Below, one piece after another: positions 30,190 through 38,821 of a stretch of 64,000 nt of DNA. Position numbers and translations under genes: made by a program. Under the pieces are notes generated by a model. The model searched no databases, was not told where the DNA came from, and saw only the letters and a program-made list of their open reading frames with translations. Positions within the stretch are counted from its first letter, which is position 1, and the number at the start of each line of letters is the position of its first letter. The stretch spans positions 62,001 to 126,000 of the forward strand of contig JANXCV010000003.1 of assembly GCA_025059235.1 (NCBI GenBank), in the 5' to 3' direction. This DNA comes from Candidatus Calescibacterium sp. Lineage in GTDB: Bacteria; DRYD01.

Positions 30190-30888
30190 ATGAATGAAAA
30201 AACCAAGAAAACTACTCCAGAGATAGTCAAAATACTCTGGTATAGACACAAAGTAGATAAATGGCCAATAAAGAAAATATCAGAAGTATACAACATATCA
30301 AAAAGTACAATATACAGATGGTTCAAGAATATTAAAGATGAGAATATTAACGAGGATTATATAAGATTTGATATAGAGAAAATGGGATCTGACTTCTTTC
30401 AAGATTATGTTTATTTTGGAGAGAATTTACTTCCTAGGGAGTATTTCAAGAGTAGTTTTGAGGTTGAACCTATATCTGATTTGACGAAAACTAATGAATT
30501 ACCCTCTGCATACGGTTTTAATTACGCTTTTGCTTTACCCTTGGATCCGTATAGAATTTTCATATATTGGGAAATAAGAGATCCAGATAGTGAGGATTCA
30601 GGAATTGTTATCAAAGTCTTTGATAATACTGATAACGATGTTTTACTTCACATGGTACTTAATTCAAAGTATCTTGTTAGTAATATGTACATTCCTGTTG
30701 GTATTCCAGATAGGGTTTATTTTGCTGAGATTTATCGTCAGAAGGATAATGCTTTTTTAGTAAGAACTAACAGAGTGAGGACTCCCAGGAATTCTCCAGC
30801 ATCAATGGAAATAATGAATATGTATAACTGGTACAATATTGATCAAACGATGTTTAGTATATCTTCTTTTATTATTAATAAGTTGTAG
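30190..30888 (+). CDS. HTH-DUF4912 domain protein
   Basis: The 232-residue protein has an N-terminal helix-turn-helix (residues about 8-45: WPIKKISEVYNISKSTIYRW), like that of resolvases and small regulators, followed by a DUF4912 domain (about 95-215) recognisable from AYGFNYAFALPLDPYRIFIYWEI and DRVYFAEIYRQ. DUF4912 proteins are of unknown role and often carry a DNA-binding or Rho-like helix segment ahead of the domain. The gene starts two bases after the Gln-rich protein and is followed after 14 bases by the LolA-like gene, so they form one unit. Confidence 0.75.
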   Translation: MNEKTKKTTPEIVKILWYRHKVDKWPIKKISEVYNISKSTIYRWFKNIKDENINEDYIRFDIEKMGSDFFQDYVYFGENLLPREYFKSSFEVEPISDLTKTNELPSAYGFNYAFALPLDPYRIFIYWEIRDPDSEDSGIVIKVFDNTDNDVLLHMVLNSKYLVSNMYIPVGIPDRVYFAEIYRQKDNAFLVRTNRVRTPRNSPASMEIMNMYNWYNIDQTMFSISSFIINKL

Positions 30889-30902
30889 GTGGGGAATTAT
30901 AT

Positions 30903-31724
30903 ATGAGATTTTTGATAGCTTTATTTATTTGGGTTTGTGCTTCTGAATATATACTCGCAAGTACTGCAAAAATTTTTATAAAGGGACTATATAATCAAGC
31001 TGACAGATATCCAAATATAAGGGATATGGTGTTAGAGTACGAGTTTAGAGCTCAAGAAGGAAAGAATGTAAAAGCAGCTAAAGAAGAAGATATACCTTTA
31101 ATAGGTCAGGGTAAAATATTTTACAAGGCTCCTTATTACATAAGGATAGAAACTGAATTTCTGTTTCACCCTTCTTTACAAGGGGAGAAATTGATAACTA
31201 TAAAAGATGGGAAGAATGTTGCCATTTTTAAAGAGGATTTTGTAAGACCTCTAAAAGTAGAGCCTGATCCCAGGTATCCTCTTCTTATAAATTTCCCCTT
31301 TCTATATCTTCTGCGGTATGAGGAAATGGATAGGATTTTATATCCCGTTGTGGTGGCATATGAAGATATTGGTTCAGGTGAACTTAAGGGAAGAAGAGTC
31401 GCTGTTATTAGTGTAATTGATAAAACTAAAATGTATGAGAGATATAGAATTTACATGGATATCCAAAACTACTTTCCTGTAAGAGCTATTTTCTATCCTT
31501 TTGAGAAGGATAAAGAAGGGATAGAGGTCATATATAAGGGGTTTTCTTATGTGGCTGACGGTAGAATATGGGCAAAAAAGATACTCATATATAAATTTAG
31601 CCAAAAATCTAAATACTTGGCATGGGTTATATATCTTAACAATATTTCAATTAATGTTGGTTTAATAGATGATCTTTTCCAGATAGGTTTGGAGGAAGCA
31701 AAAGTTTTACCGAATGCTAAGTGA
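30903..31724 (+). CDS. exported LolA-like (outer-membrane lipoprotein-sorting) protein
   Basis: The 273-residue product has an N-terminal signal peptide (FLIALFIWVCASEYILAS). The remainder is beta-rich with features of the LolA/LolB-like half-barrel: IGQGKIFYKAPYYIRIETEF, then KNVAIFKEDF, and a late segment YRIYMDIQNYFPVRAIFYP resembling the 'W-I-D-x-x-x-x-P-x-x' pattern. It probably acts in the periplasm, binding or moving a lipid or lipoprotein. Assignment rests on pattern and length, not on strong identity. The GGTGGGG site upstream supports this ATG, and the stop overlaps the next start. Confidence 0.6.
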   Translation: MRFLIALFIWVCASEYILASTAKIFIKGLYNQADRYPNIRDMVLEYEFRAQEGKNVKAAKEEDIPLIGQGKIFYKAPYYIRIETEFLFHPSLQGEKLITIKDGKNVAIFKEDFVRPLKVEPDPRYPLLINFPFLYLLRYEEMDRILYPVVVAYEDIGSGELKGRRVAVISVIDKTKMYERYRIYMDIQNYFPVRAIFYPFEKDKEGIEVIYKGFSYVADGRIWAKKILIYKFSQKSKYLAWVIYLNNISINVGLIDDLFQIGLEEAKVLPNAK

Positions 31725-32236
31725 TGGAAATACTCTGGGCCCCTTGGAGAGGTAAGTACATAAGAATGAGTTTAGCAAAACAGGAATGTATATTCTGTTA
31801 CCACGATGGAAAAAAAATAATTGATATTAACCCCAGTATTAGTAACCTTATTCTTTACAAATCCAGTACATCATTTATAATAATGAATAAGTATCCTTAC
31901 ATCAATGGACACTTAATGGTGGTTCCATATAGACATACTAGTGATATACTGGTTTTGAATGAAGAAGAAAAACTGGATATATTTAGGATGATTCAATTTT
32001 GTGTAAAGCTTTTGAAAGAGGTTTATAACCCTGTTGGTTTCAATGTAGGTATAAACATAGGTAAGGTTGCCGGTGCAGGTATCGATAATCATATTCATTT
32101 TCATGTAGTACCTAGGTTTGAGGCAGATCACAATTTTATGTCAACTATATCTGATACTCGGGTGATAAATTTTTCTTTAGAGGAAACTTACAGGGATCTG
32201 TATGAAAAAATAAGTAAGTTGGATTTGGAGCTATAA
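31724..32236 (+). CDS. HIT-family nucleotide hydrolase/transferase
   Basis: The 170-residue protein begins ILWAPWRGKYI, usual for this HIT subgroup, then CIFC. The histidine triad is NHIHFHVVPRF, with the catalytic His in the middle. HIT proteins of this type hydrolyse or phosphorylyse dinucleoside polyphosphates such as Ap4A or adenylated compounds. The start is taken at ATG 31724, overlapping the previous stop as TGATG; an in-frame GTG at 31721 is the alternative. The next gene is aspS after 31 bases, and adenylated by-products of tRNA synthetases are plausible substrates by context. Confidence 0.87.
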   Translation: MEILWAPWRGKYIRMSLAKQECIFCYHDGKKIIDINPSISNLILYKSSTSFIIMNKYPYINGHLMVVPYRHTSDILVLNEEEKLDIFRMIQFCVKLLKEVYNPVGFNVGINIGKVAGAGIDNHIHFHVVPRFEADHNFMSTISDTRVINFSLEETYRDLYEKISKLDLEL

Positions 32237-32267
32237 AACAAGAGAAAGAAGAAAGAAGGGAATAGGT

Positions 32268-34037
32268 ATGGGGTACGAAAATAGGATTTGGTGTGGAACT
32301 ATAGGGGCAAAATATGTTAATCAGAAAGTTGAGCTTTTTGGATGGGTAAATAGAGTAAGAGACATGGGAGGAATACTATTTGTAGACCTAAGAGATAGAA
32401 GTGGTATAATTCAATTAGTTGTGGATCAGAAAAAAGTTTCTAACTTTGATGATTTAGCAGGTTTATCGAATGAGGATGTTATAAGAGTTGTTGGAGTTGT
32501 TAGACAAAGACCTAGGGATAAGATAAATACGAGACTACCTACTGGTGAGTATGAGGTTGATGTTGAAAGGATAGATATACTATCTAAGAGTGATCCCTTA
32601 CCTTTTGCGATAAATGAAGAGGATTACAAAGAAATTTCTACCGATGAGTCGCTGAGGCTGAGGTATAGATTCCTTGACTTAAGGCGTCCCAGAATGTTTA
32701 GGAATCTGTATTTTAGACATAAGTTTATTAAGAAAATAAGGGATTTTCTGGATGAAAACGGTTTTATAGAAGTAGAGACGCCTATTCTGTCTAAGCCGAC
32801 ACCTGAGGGAGCAAGAGATTTCTTAGTTCCATCCAGATTACAGCCAGGTAAGTTTTATGCTCTTCCACAATCACCTCAACTATATAAACAGATACTAATG
32901 GTTTCAGGAATAGATAGATATTTTCAGATAGCTAAATGTCTTAGAGATGAAGATTTAAGAGCTGATAGGCAACCAGAATTTACTCAATTAGACCTGGAAA
33001 TGTCATTCATAGATCAGGAAGATATATTCAATTTAATAGAAAATTTGCTAAAAGAAGTTTTGTTGTCGACCATGGGAATAGAATTACAAACACCATTCCC
33101 AAGAATTAGTTATAAAATCGCTATGGAAGAATACCTATCAGATAAACCTGACCTTAGATTTCCTTATCCAATCAAGAGATTTGATACACAAAAAGTTCCT
33201 ATAAATAATGAAAATTTAAGAGGTGAGGTATACTACTTGTTCATACCTTTTATTCTGAATAGGAAAGAAATAGATAATTTGTATAACAAAGGGTATAAAT
33301 TTTTATATTTAATCCGCGAAGGTGAAAACTATAAAGGTACGTTGCTGAAATATATCCAAGTTGAGAAAATGAACGAATTAGTAGAGAATAGGGAGGTTTA
33401 TACTGTACTTTTAACTTTTGATCAACCTAGGGATAAGTTAGATGAGATAAAGCGTATTCTTATTGATAGAAAGGTTTTGCTTCCTGCGTGTAGTTTTTAC
33501 TTTCTATGGGTCAAGGATTTTCCTTTGTTCAAATTAGAAGAGGACGGGAAAATTTCTTCGGAGCATCATCCTTTTACGAATGTTCACCCAGAGGATAAAG
33601 ATTATCTTTATGAGTTGTATAATGAATTTCGCTTGTCGGTTAATTTTTCTGATATTGTGCCTAAATTGCTAAACATAAAGTCTTTGGCATATGATCTAGT
33701 TTTAAACGGGGTTGAAGTAGGTAGTGGTAGTATAAGAATAACTGATCCTGAGTTACAGAAGATGATATTTCATATTATTGGTTTGACGGATGAAGAGGCA
33801 AACTCAAAATTTGGTTTCCTATTAAATTCATTCAGGTATGGTGTCCCTCCTCACGGAGGTATAGCACTGGGATTAGATAGGATTATTTCTATTTTACTAA
33901 TGACAAATAGTATTAGAGATGTTATTGCTTTTCCGAAGACTCAAAGTGGAAGCTGTTTACTTACGAATTCTCCTTCCGAAGTAGATAGAAATCAATTGTT
34001 GGAACTGGGAATAAATACAGTTCCGCTTGCTCAGTAG
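32268..34037 (+). CDS. aspS: aspartyl-tRNA synthetase
   Basis: This 589-residue class II synthetase has the N-terminal OB-fold anticodon domain (LFGWVNRVRDMGGILFVDLRD), motif 1 (FIEVETPILSKPTPEGARDF), motif 2 (FQIAKCLRDEDLRADRQPEF), a bacterial-type insertion (GAD) domain (about 300-400) and motif 3 (HGGIALGLDRII). Length and insertion make it the bacterial type. It charges tRNA-Asp. Whether it also charges tRNA-Asn, for later amidation by GatCAB (gatB is at 61.5 kb), cannot be told here. A 9-bp inverted repeat spans its stop codon. Confidence 0.96.
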   Translation: MGYENRIWCGTIGAKYVNQKVELFGWVNRVRDMGGILFVDLRDRSGIIQLVVDQKKVSNFDDLAGLSNEDVIRVVGVVRQRPRDKINTRLPTGEYEVDVERIDILSKSDPLPFAINEEDYKEISTDESLRLRYRFLDLRRPRMFRNLYFRHKFIKKIRDFLDENGFIEVETPILSKPTPEGARDFLVPSRLQPGKFYALPQSPQLYKQILMVSGIDRYFQIAKCLRDEDLRADRQPEFTQLDLEMSFIDQEDIFNLIENLLKEVLLSTMGIELQTPFPRISYKIAMEEYLSDKPDLRFPYPIKRFDTQKVPINNENLRGEVYYLFIPFILNRKEIDNLYNKGYKFLYLIREGENYKGTLLKYIQVEKMNELVENREVYTVLLTFDQPRDKLDEIKRILIDRKVLLPACSFYFLWVKDFPLFKLEEDGKISSEHHPFTNVHPEDKDYLYELYNEFRLSVNFSDIVPKLLNIKSLAYDLVLNGVEVGSGSIRITDPELQKMIFHIIGLTDEEANSKFGFLLNSFRYGVPPHGGIALGLDRIISILLMTNSIRDVIAFPKTQSGSCLLTNSPSEVDRNQLLELGINTVPLAQ

Positions 34038-34059
34038 CGGTATATAAAAAACTGAGCAA
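34027..34059 (+). other. inverted repeat across the aspS stop codon
   Basis: TTGCTCAGT (34027-34035) is the exact reverse complement of ACTGAGCAA (34051-34059), with a 15-base AT-rich loop. No T-run follows, and the next ribosome-binding site starts a few bases later. It is more likely an mRNA stability or coupling hairpin than a terminator. Confidence 0.5.
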
Positions 34060-34076
34060 TAAGGAAGAGGGAAAAG

Positions 34077-35273
34077 ATGATAAAGTATTTAGAGTACAGA
34101 GTTGCACTTAATACCGACTTTATTAATAAAAACGAGCTATTAAGTATAATTTCAAAATTTGCCAATCCTGTTATCAATTCTATAAAGAATGATATATATA
34201 GGCTCTTTTTTAATCAGCCGGAGGAAAAAAGATTTGTGTTTAACGAAAATTTTGAGATATTTGTAAAGGAAAAGGTATTGTGTATTCTCGACTTTGAGAG
34301 AAGTAATTTTATAAAAATGGGTTTTGTGACTTACTCCGAAGGATATGAAAAGATAGTAGAAATGTTCAGAAAAGTAATAGAAAAATACCTACAAACAAAG
34401 AATGTAAATTTTGAGGTCATAGAAGAAAAAGCTGACATAAGTTTATTTTCTCCGGTTGACAGATCAATCCTGACAAGTTACGATTTAGATATTTTTGGTA
34501 ATTTAACTAACTACAGATACAATATTCTCAAAAGTATAAGTAGTTTAGGGACAAAAATATACAAGAAAGATATATCTAAACTTATTAACATTAACATTGA
34601 TATAGGTACTGTTGAGGATCTTATAAGATTGGGATTCTTGCAAAGAGAATATGTGTTTATTTGTAAGGAAAATGGAAGACAGATAATACAACTTTCTAAT
34701 TTAGATATTTTAAGTACCAATCCCGATGCTGTAAAGTGCTTCTACTGTGGTAAAAGCCTAAGAGAAGAATCTATGGAAGAGATCATTTCTCTTTCTTCTA
34801 TTTCTAATGAAGTAGTAAGGGATAATATGTGGGTTGTAGGAATGATATATAAAATCTTAACCGACAATGGAATAAATGAGATAAGTGTTGATTCAGTTGA
34901 AATAGGAAAGGCAATAATTTCTCATCACCTATCTGAACCGGTTGTTGTTTTTGTACTAAAAGAAGATTTTAAAATACATAATGTATTCCTTCTTGATATA
35001 TATCTTTATAACTACAAGACCAAGTATCTTATTATGGTAACATTATCTCCAAATGCTTCTATTATAAGAGACTATATTATTCAGAAGGGTATAAAAGTAG
35101 TTTTGATTAATGGTTATGAAAGTATAAAAGATAATCTTCTGAATTCTTTAGAGGAGATATCGAGGATGTTTATCAAAGACAAGCTAGAGAATTACAATAA
35201 CTATTTTTCTTTTAGAATATCGGATTTGGTATCTACGGAATATCCTGTATTTCAAAAAGTAGAGGCTAATTAA
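34077..35273 (+). CDS. unknown protein with a central CxxC pair
   Basis: I do not recognise this 398-residue soluble protein. Residues 1-200 look helical with mixed strands. A CFYCGK element lies around residue 220 but has no obvious second CxxC. The C-terminal half shows alternating hydrophobic strands (VVVFVLKEDF, FLLDIYLYNY, YLIMVTLSP, IKVVLING) in an alpha/beta pattern that could be nuclease-like or receiver-like. No catalytic signature is clear. A good GAAGAGGGAAAAG ribosome-binding site precedes the ATG. It sits between aspS and fliF. Confidence 0.65.
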   Translation: MIKYLEYRVALNTDFINKNELLSIISKFANPVINSIKNDIYRLFFNQPEEKRFVFNENFEIFVKEKVLCILDFERSNFIKMGFVTYSEGYEKIVEMFRKVIEKYLQTKNVNFEVIEEKADISLFSPVDRSILTSYDLDIFGNLTNYRYNILKSISSLGTKIYKKDISKLININIDIGTVEDLIRLGFLQREYVFICKENGRQIIQLSNLDILSTNPDAVKCFYCGKSLREESMEEIISLSSISNEVVRDNMWVVGMIYKILTDNGINEISVDSVEIGKAIISHHLSEPVVVFVLKEDFKIHNVFLLDIYLYNYKTKYLIMVTLSPNASIIRDYIIQKGIKVVLINGYESIKDNLLNSLEEISRMFIKDKLENYNNYFSFRISDLVSTEYPVFQKVEAN

Positions 35274-35373
35274 TAAATGTTAAAACTATGTTAAAAAAAT
35301 GTCAAATTTTAGGGAAAAAGAGGATTTTAAGATAAAAATAATAAGAGGGAAATTTTGGTAGGGGGTTTAATTT

Positions 35374-36990
35374 ATGACGGTTAGACCTGGTGCCACAAGA
35401 CCTACAAGACCTACGACTGCCACCAGGGTTGCACAACCATCTTCAGGACAATCCTTTACAAACGTCTTTGATACTATAAAGGGATTAGATACAAAACAAA
35501 AGATAATAATCGTTATTGTGCTTGTTGTTATTATTGGTATAGGGCTTGGAATATTCTTCTATACCAAGAGTAATGAATATGTACCTTTAATTCCGGGTGC
35601 GAAGTTGGATGCAAACCAGTTGTCCAAAGTTAAGCAGTACCTTGAGCAGAGAGGAATAAGGGAATATAGGATAGATGATGCAATAGGCCAGGTGTATATT
35701 CATCCAAGGTATCACAACACAGTCTATGTTGATGTAATATCCGAAGGTTTTGTTAAGCCTGATGTTAAACCCAAATTAGAAAGTATTCCTCCTGGAACCA
35801 CGAAAGAAGCTTGGATGAGCTATCAAAAAAGTCTACTTGAATATGCAATATCGAATATGATAAAAAGGAACTATCAGGGGAAAGTAAATGAGGTTAACAC
35901 GTTTATTACATATCCCGAAAATAATCCTTTTAGTACTGAACAGGAAGTAACGAAGGCTACGGTAAGTATAAACACTTTTGCTGGTCAATCTTTGACCAAT
36001 GAAGAAGCTAAAGGTGTTATAAGTGCCGTTGCTGGTGCTGTAAGAGGACTTGAACCACAGAATATATCCCTTATAATAAATGGGAGAGTAGTTAGGCCAT
36101 ACGAGGAGGAACCTGCAGAAAGCGCCTTCCTAATAAAAACCAAAATAGAAGAACAATACGCAAACAAGGTAAGGAACGCATTGGATCAAATTTTAGGACC
36201 CAATAATTATACTTTTACCATAGATGTTCAGTTAAGGTGGGATAAAGTTGAGAAGTATGCTGAAACATATGGGAACATGGCAGACCCTAACTCCAAAATT
36301 ATTTCCCGTCAGACAACTGAAAAGTCCAAACAGTATGAAGGCGGTGCAATTGATAAGAATAAAGAATCGGCTGAGGAAAGACAGAGACAGACGATTGAAA
36401 ATAGAAAGGTAGATATGGTTATAACCAAAATTCAACAGAATCCCGGAGAAAGTATAGAAAGAATATCTGTTGCTGTGAATGTCTCGAATGCAAGCTCGAC
36501 TACTATTTCTCAAATACAAGCATATGTAAAAAATGCAGTTGGTCTTAGAGAAGAGAGAGGAGATTCAATTGTCGTAACTAATATTCCTCATGCCTATATA
36601 GCAACTGCTGTAAGTAACAGTAATCCAACACCTATGGTTATACCAACTGCTCCAGTTAAACAAGACTTTCCAGTCGGATTAGTGGTGTTATCTTTGACGG
36701 CTACTATTGGTGTAGCTGCAACAGCCATACTGATCATATTTATGCTTAAGCAAAACAAAGCTAACCACGAAAGAGTATCTATATCGTTTGATTCTAACCC
36801 GACTAACTCAATATCTATGGATTCTACGAATGTAGTTGATTTAACAACGGATAAGATGGGTAATAAAACAGAGGTAAATAAAGAAAGCAGAGAGATGAAG
36901 ACTATTGTTAGTGAGATAGAGAATTTAGCTAAGAGTAATCCAAATGAAGTGGCAAATCTACTCAAACAAACTTGGTTCAATGAAAAATAA
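35374..36990 (+). CDS. fliF: flagellar M-ring protein FliF-like
   Basis: The 538-residue protein has FliF architecture. There is a Thr/Arg/Pro-rich cytoplasmic N-terminus, a first membrane helix (about 43-63), ring-building YscJ/FliF periplasmic domains (YVPLIPGAKLDANQLSKVKQYL; ATVSINTFAGQSLTNEE), a linker and beta-collar region, a second membrane helix (about 430-457) and a cytoplasmic tail ending KSNPNEVANLLKQTWFNE. That tail resembles the FliG-binding helix of known FliF proteins, which argues for a true flagellar role rather than a secretion-ring YscJ. No other flagellar gene is in the window. It is convergent with the next gene, 7 bases away. The ribosome-binding site TAGGGGG is strong. 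Confidence 0.82.
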   Translation: MTVRPGATRPTRPTTATRVAQPSSGQSFTNVFDTIKGLDTKQKIIIVIVLVVIIGIGLGIFFYTKSNEYVPLIPGAKLDANQLSKVKQYLEQRGIREYRIDDAIGQVYIHPRYHNTVYVDVISEGFVKPDVKPKLESIPPGTTKEAWMSYQKSLLEYAISNMIKRNYQGKVNEVNTFITYPENNPFSTEQEVTKATVSINTFAGQSLTNEEAKGVISAVAGAVRGLEPQNISLIINGRVVRPYEEEPAESAFLIKTKIEEQYANKVRNALDQILGPNNYTFTIDVQLRWDKVEKYAETYGNMADPNSKIISRQTTEKSKQYEGGAIDKNKESAEERQRQTIENRKVDMVITKIQQNPGESIERISVAVNVSNASSTTISQIQAYVKNAVGLREERGDSIVVTNIPHAYIATAVSNSNPTPMVIPTAPVKQDFPVGLVVLSLTATIGVAATAILIIFMLKQNKANHERVSISFDSNPTNSISMDSTNVVDLTTDKMGNKTEVNKESREMKTIVSEIENLAKSNPNEVANLLKQTWFNEK

Positions 36991-36997
36991 ATAGTTA

Positions 36998-38821
36998 TTA
37001 GTCGAACAGATTTTCTATGATTTTTTCTATCTTTTCTTTAAGTTGCTTAGAAAAGGTTTCGTTTTCAAGTATCAATATACATAACTTACCTGCATTTTCG
37101 GCAGACCAGTTGTCTCTGATATAGTGAATATAGGAAGCTAATATTTCTTCTTTTTTATCATCCCATTCGATAAATTCATTTTTAGCAATATATTCCTGAA
37201 AGAGGCTTTTTAGCTGTAAAATATTGAAGAATTTGATTATTTTGGTAAGATTTTCAAACATAGTATTGTTTATGAAAACTGAGATGAGATTTTTTATTGT
37301 TATATTTGCATTTGTTTCGTCAATTTCATGATATATTTTCACGATTTCAAAGACTTTTTCGGGTGAGTGTTGTAAGTATTTATTGTTAAATACGTATTTT
37401 TCAATTATTTCATAAAATTTTTCTTTATTCTGTTCAAATAGTTTTTTTAGAGCTTTTTTGATGGATTTTTTATCGTTACTTTGAGTGTCTGATAGGAATT
37501 TTTCTATATTTTCTTCTATTTGATCAATGTTATTTTGATCTTTTTCTGCGGTTTTTTTGATGTTTTCTAGAATTTCTATTTGTATGATTTCTTCTATATT
37601 TTGTTGTATTTCCTCTAAGGTTTCATAGATGTAGCTTTCTTCACGATTTATATTTTTCTGGTTTTGTTGTTCTACATGTGATTCTTCTTTATCTGTAACT
37701 TTGGTTTCTGTAGCTTTAACATTAATTTCTATATTTTTTGTTGTTTGGTAATCTTGAGATTGTTCAGTTATTGTTTTTTGTTGGTAGTTTTGTTGTGTTC
37801 TTGATAAGTTTATTTCTGCTATTGCATCTTCTAGAGACAAATACTCATTTTCTATATCTGATAGGTCGGTTCTTTCTTCTGAATCTATTATTGAAATCGA
37901 TTTTAAGTACCTTGTTATTATTGTCAAATATATACCTTGATATTTTTGTGATATTTCTTCTAGTATTTCATCTATGAGTTTTTTATCTCTGGTTAATATC
38001 GAATATATGACTTTGTCAAAAATATTTTTAAGGTCTAGATTTAGAGTAGCTAAGGTTGCCGTGTTATTTTCAAGAGAGTATAGGAAATGCTGGACGAATA
38101 TGTGGAATATGCTTGATAAGTTTGAGCTTGAGAATAATAGATCGTTTATTCTATCATAAATTCTTTTATCTTTGTAATATCTACTAAAAATAATACTCAA
38201 GAAATAGTAGTTTAGGTTCTGCTGAATGAGGTTTTGTAGTATTTCTTCTATCTTATATCCTGTTGTATATAAGAGGTTTAAATATATGAGTTTTTCAAGA
38301 GGTTCTGAAGTATTCAATTTTTCTAACAATATTTGGATTATTTTTTGTTTGTAATTTTGATTATTTTTGAGAAGTAGGACTACATTGAAGAAATCAAGTT
38401 GTTTTAATGAATACAGGATATTTTCTTCTATTCCTATGGTTTCTATGAATGATTTTATTATAAGATATCTTTTATTTGATTGTATCGAAGGGTTACCTAA
38501 GACGTTAGTTAATATCCATGTTTTGTATTCATCTTCTTTTTTTAGTTCTTTAATTTTTCTTGTTATTGTTAGTGTTTTTAGTTCATCTAGTTCTTCATTT
38601 AGGGTAATATTAACTAATTGGTTATAGGCCTCATTTTCATCTATTTTTGTTCCTATTAGGAAGCTGAGTGATTCAAGTCTGTACTTTAATTCTATTTCAG
38701 GATTGTTAAAGATATTTGTGAATATTTGGATTGCTTTATCTTTATCTTCTGGAGTATCTGAATAGAATAATATTTTTGCTTTTGCTATTTCTAATTTAGG
38801 GTTAAAATTTTTGTCTGTCAT
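36998..38821 (-). CDS. unknown helical protein with Glu/Gln-rich centre
   Basis: The start is set at ATG 38821, which overlaps the pheS stop as ATGA and has GGGGGAAGT just ahead; an in-frame ATG four codons earlier is less likely. The 607-residue protein has a helical repeat-like N-terminal half (HEAT/TPR style, residues 1 to about 310), a low-complexity Glu/Gln/Asn-rich middle (about 330-440) and a further helical C-terminal part. No signal or membrane segment is seen. The composition echoes the 831-residue Gln-rich protein at 27.7 kb. Function unknown. Confidence 0.7.
   Translation of the reverse strand: MTDKNFNPKLEIAKAKILFYSDTPEDKDKAIQIFTNIFNNPEIELKYRLESLSFLIGTKIDENEAYNQLVNITLNEELDELKTLTITRKIKELKKEDEYKTWILTNVLGNPSIQSNKRYLIIKSFIETIGIEENILYSLKQLDFFNVVLLLKNNQNYKQKIIQILLEKLNTSEPLEKLIYLNLLYTTGYKIEEILQNLIQQNLNYYFLSIIFSRYYKDKRIYDRINDLLFSSSNLSSIFHIFVQHFLYSLENNTATLATLNLDLKNIFDKVIYSILTRDKKLIDEILEEISQKYQGIYLTIITRYLKSISIIDSEERTDLSDIENEYLSLEDAIAEINLSRTQQNYQQKTITEQSQDYQTTKNIEINVKATETKVTDKEESHVEQQNQKNINREESYIYETLEEIQQNIEEIIQIEILENIKKTAEKDQNNIDQIEENIEKFLSDTQSNDKKSIKKALKKLFEQNKEKFYEIIEKYVFNNKYLQHSPEKVFEIVKIYHEIDETNANITIKNLISVFINNTMFENLTKIIKFFNILQLKSLFQEYIAKNEFIEWDDKKEEILASYIHYIRDNWSAENAGKLCILILENETFSKQLKEKIEKIIENLFD

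Noticed and set aside
36594..36980. 128-codon minus-strand frame inside fliF
   Set aside because: It is antisense to the second membrane helix and C-terminus of FliF, which explains its hydrophobic look.
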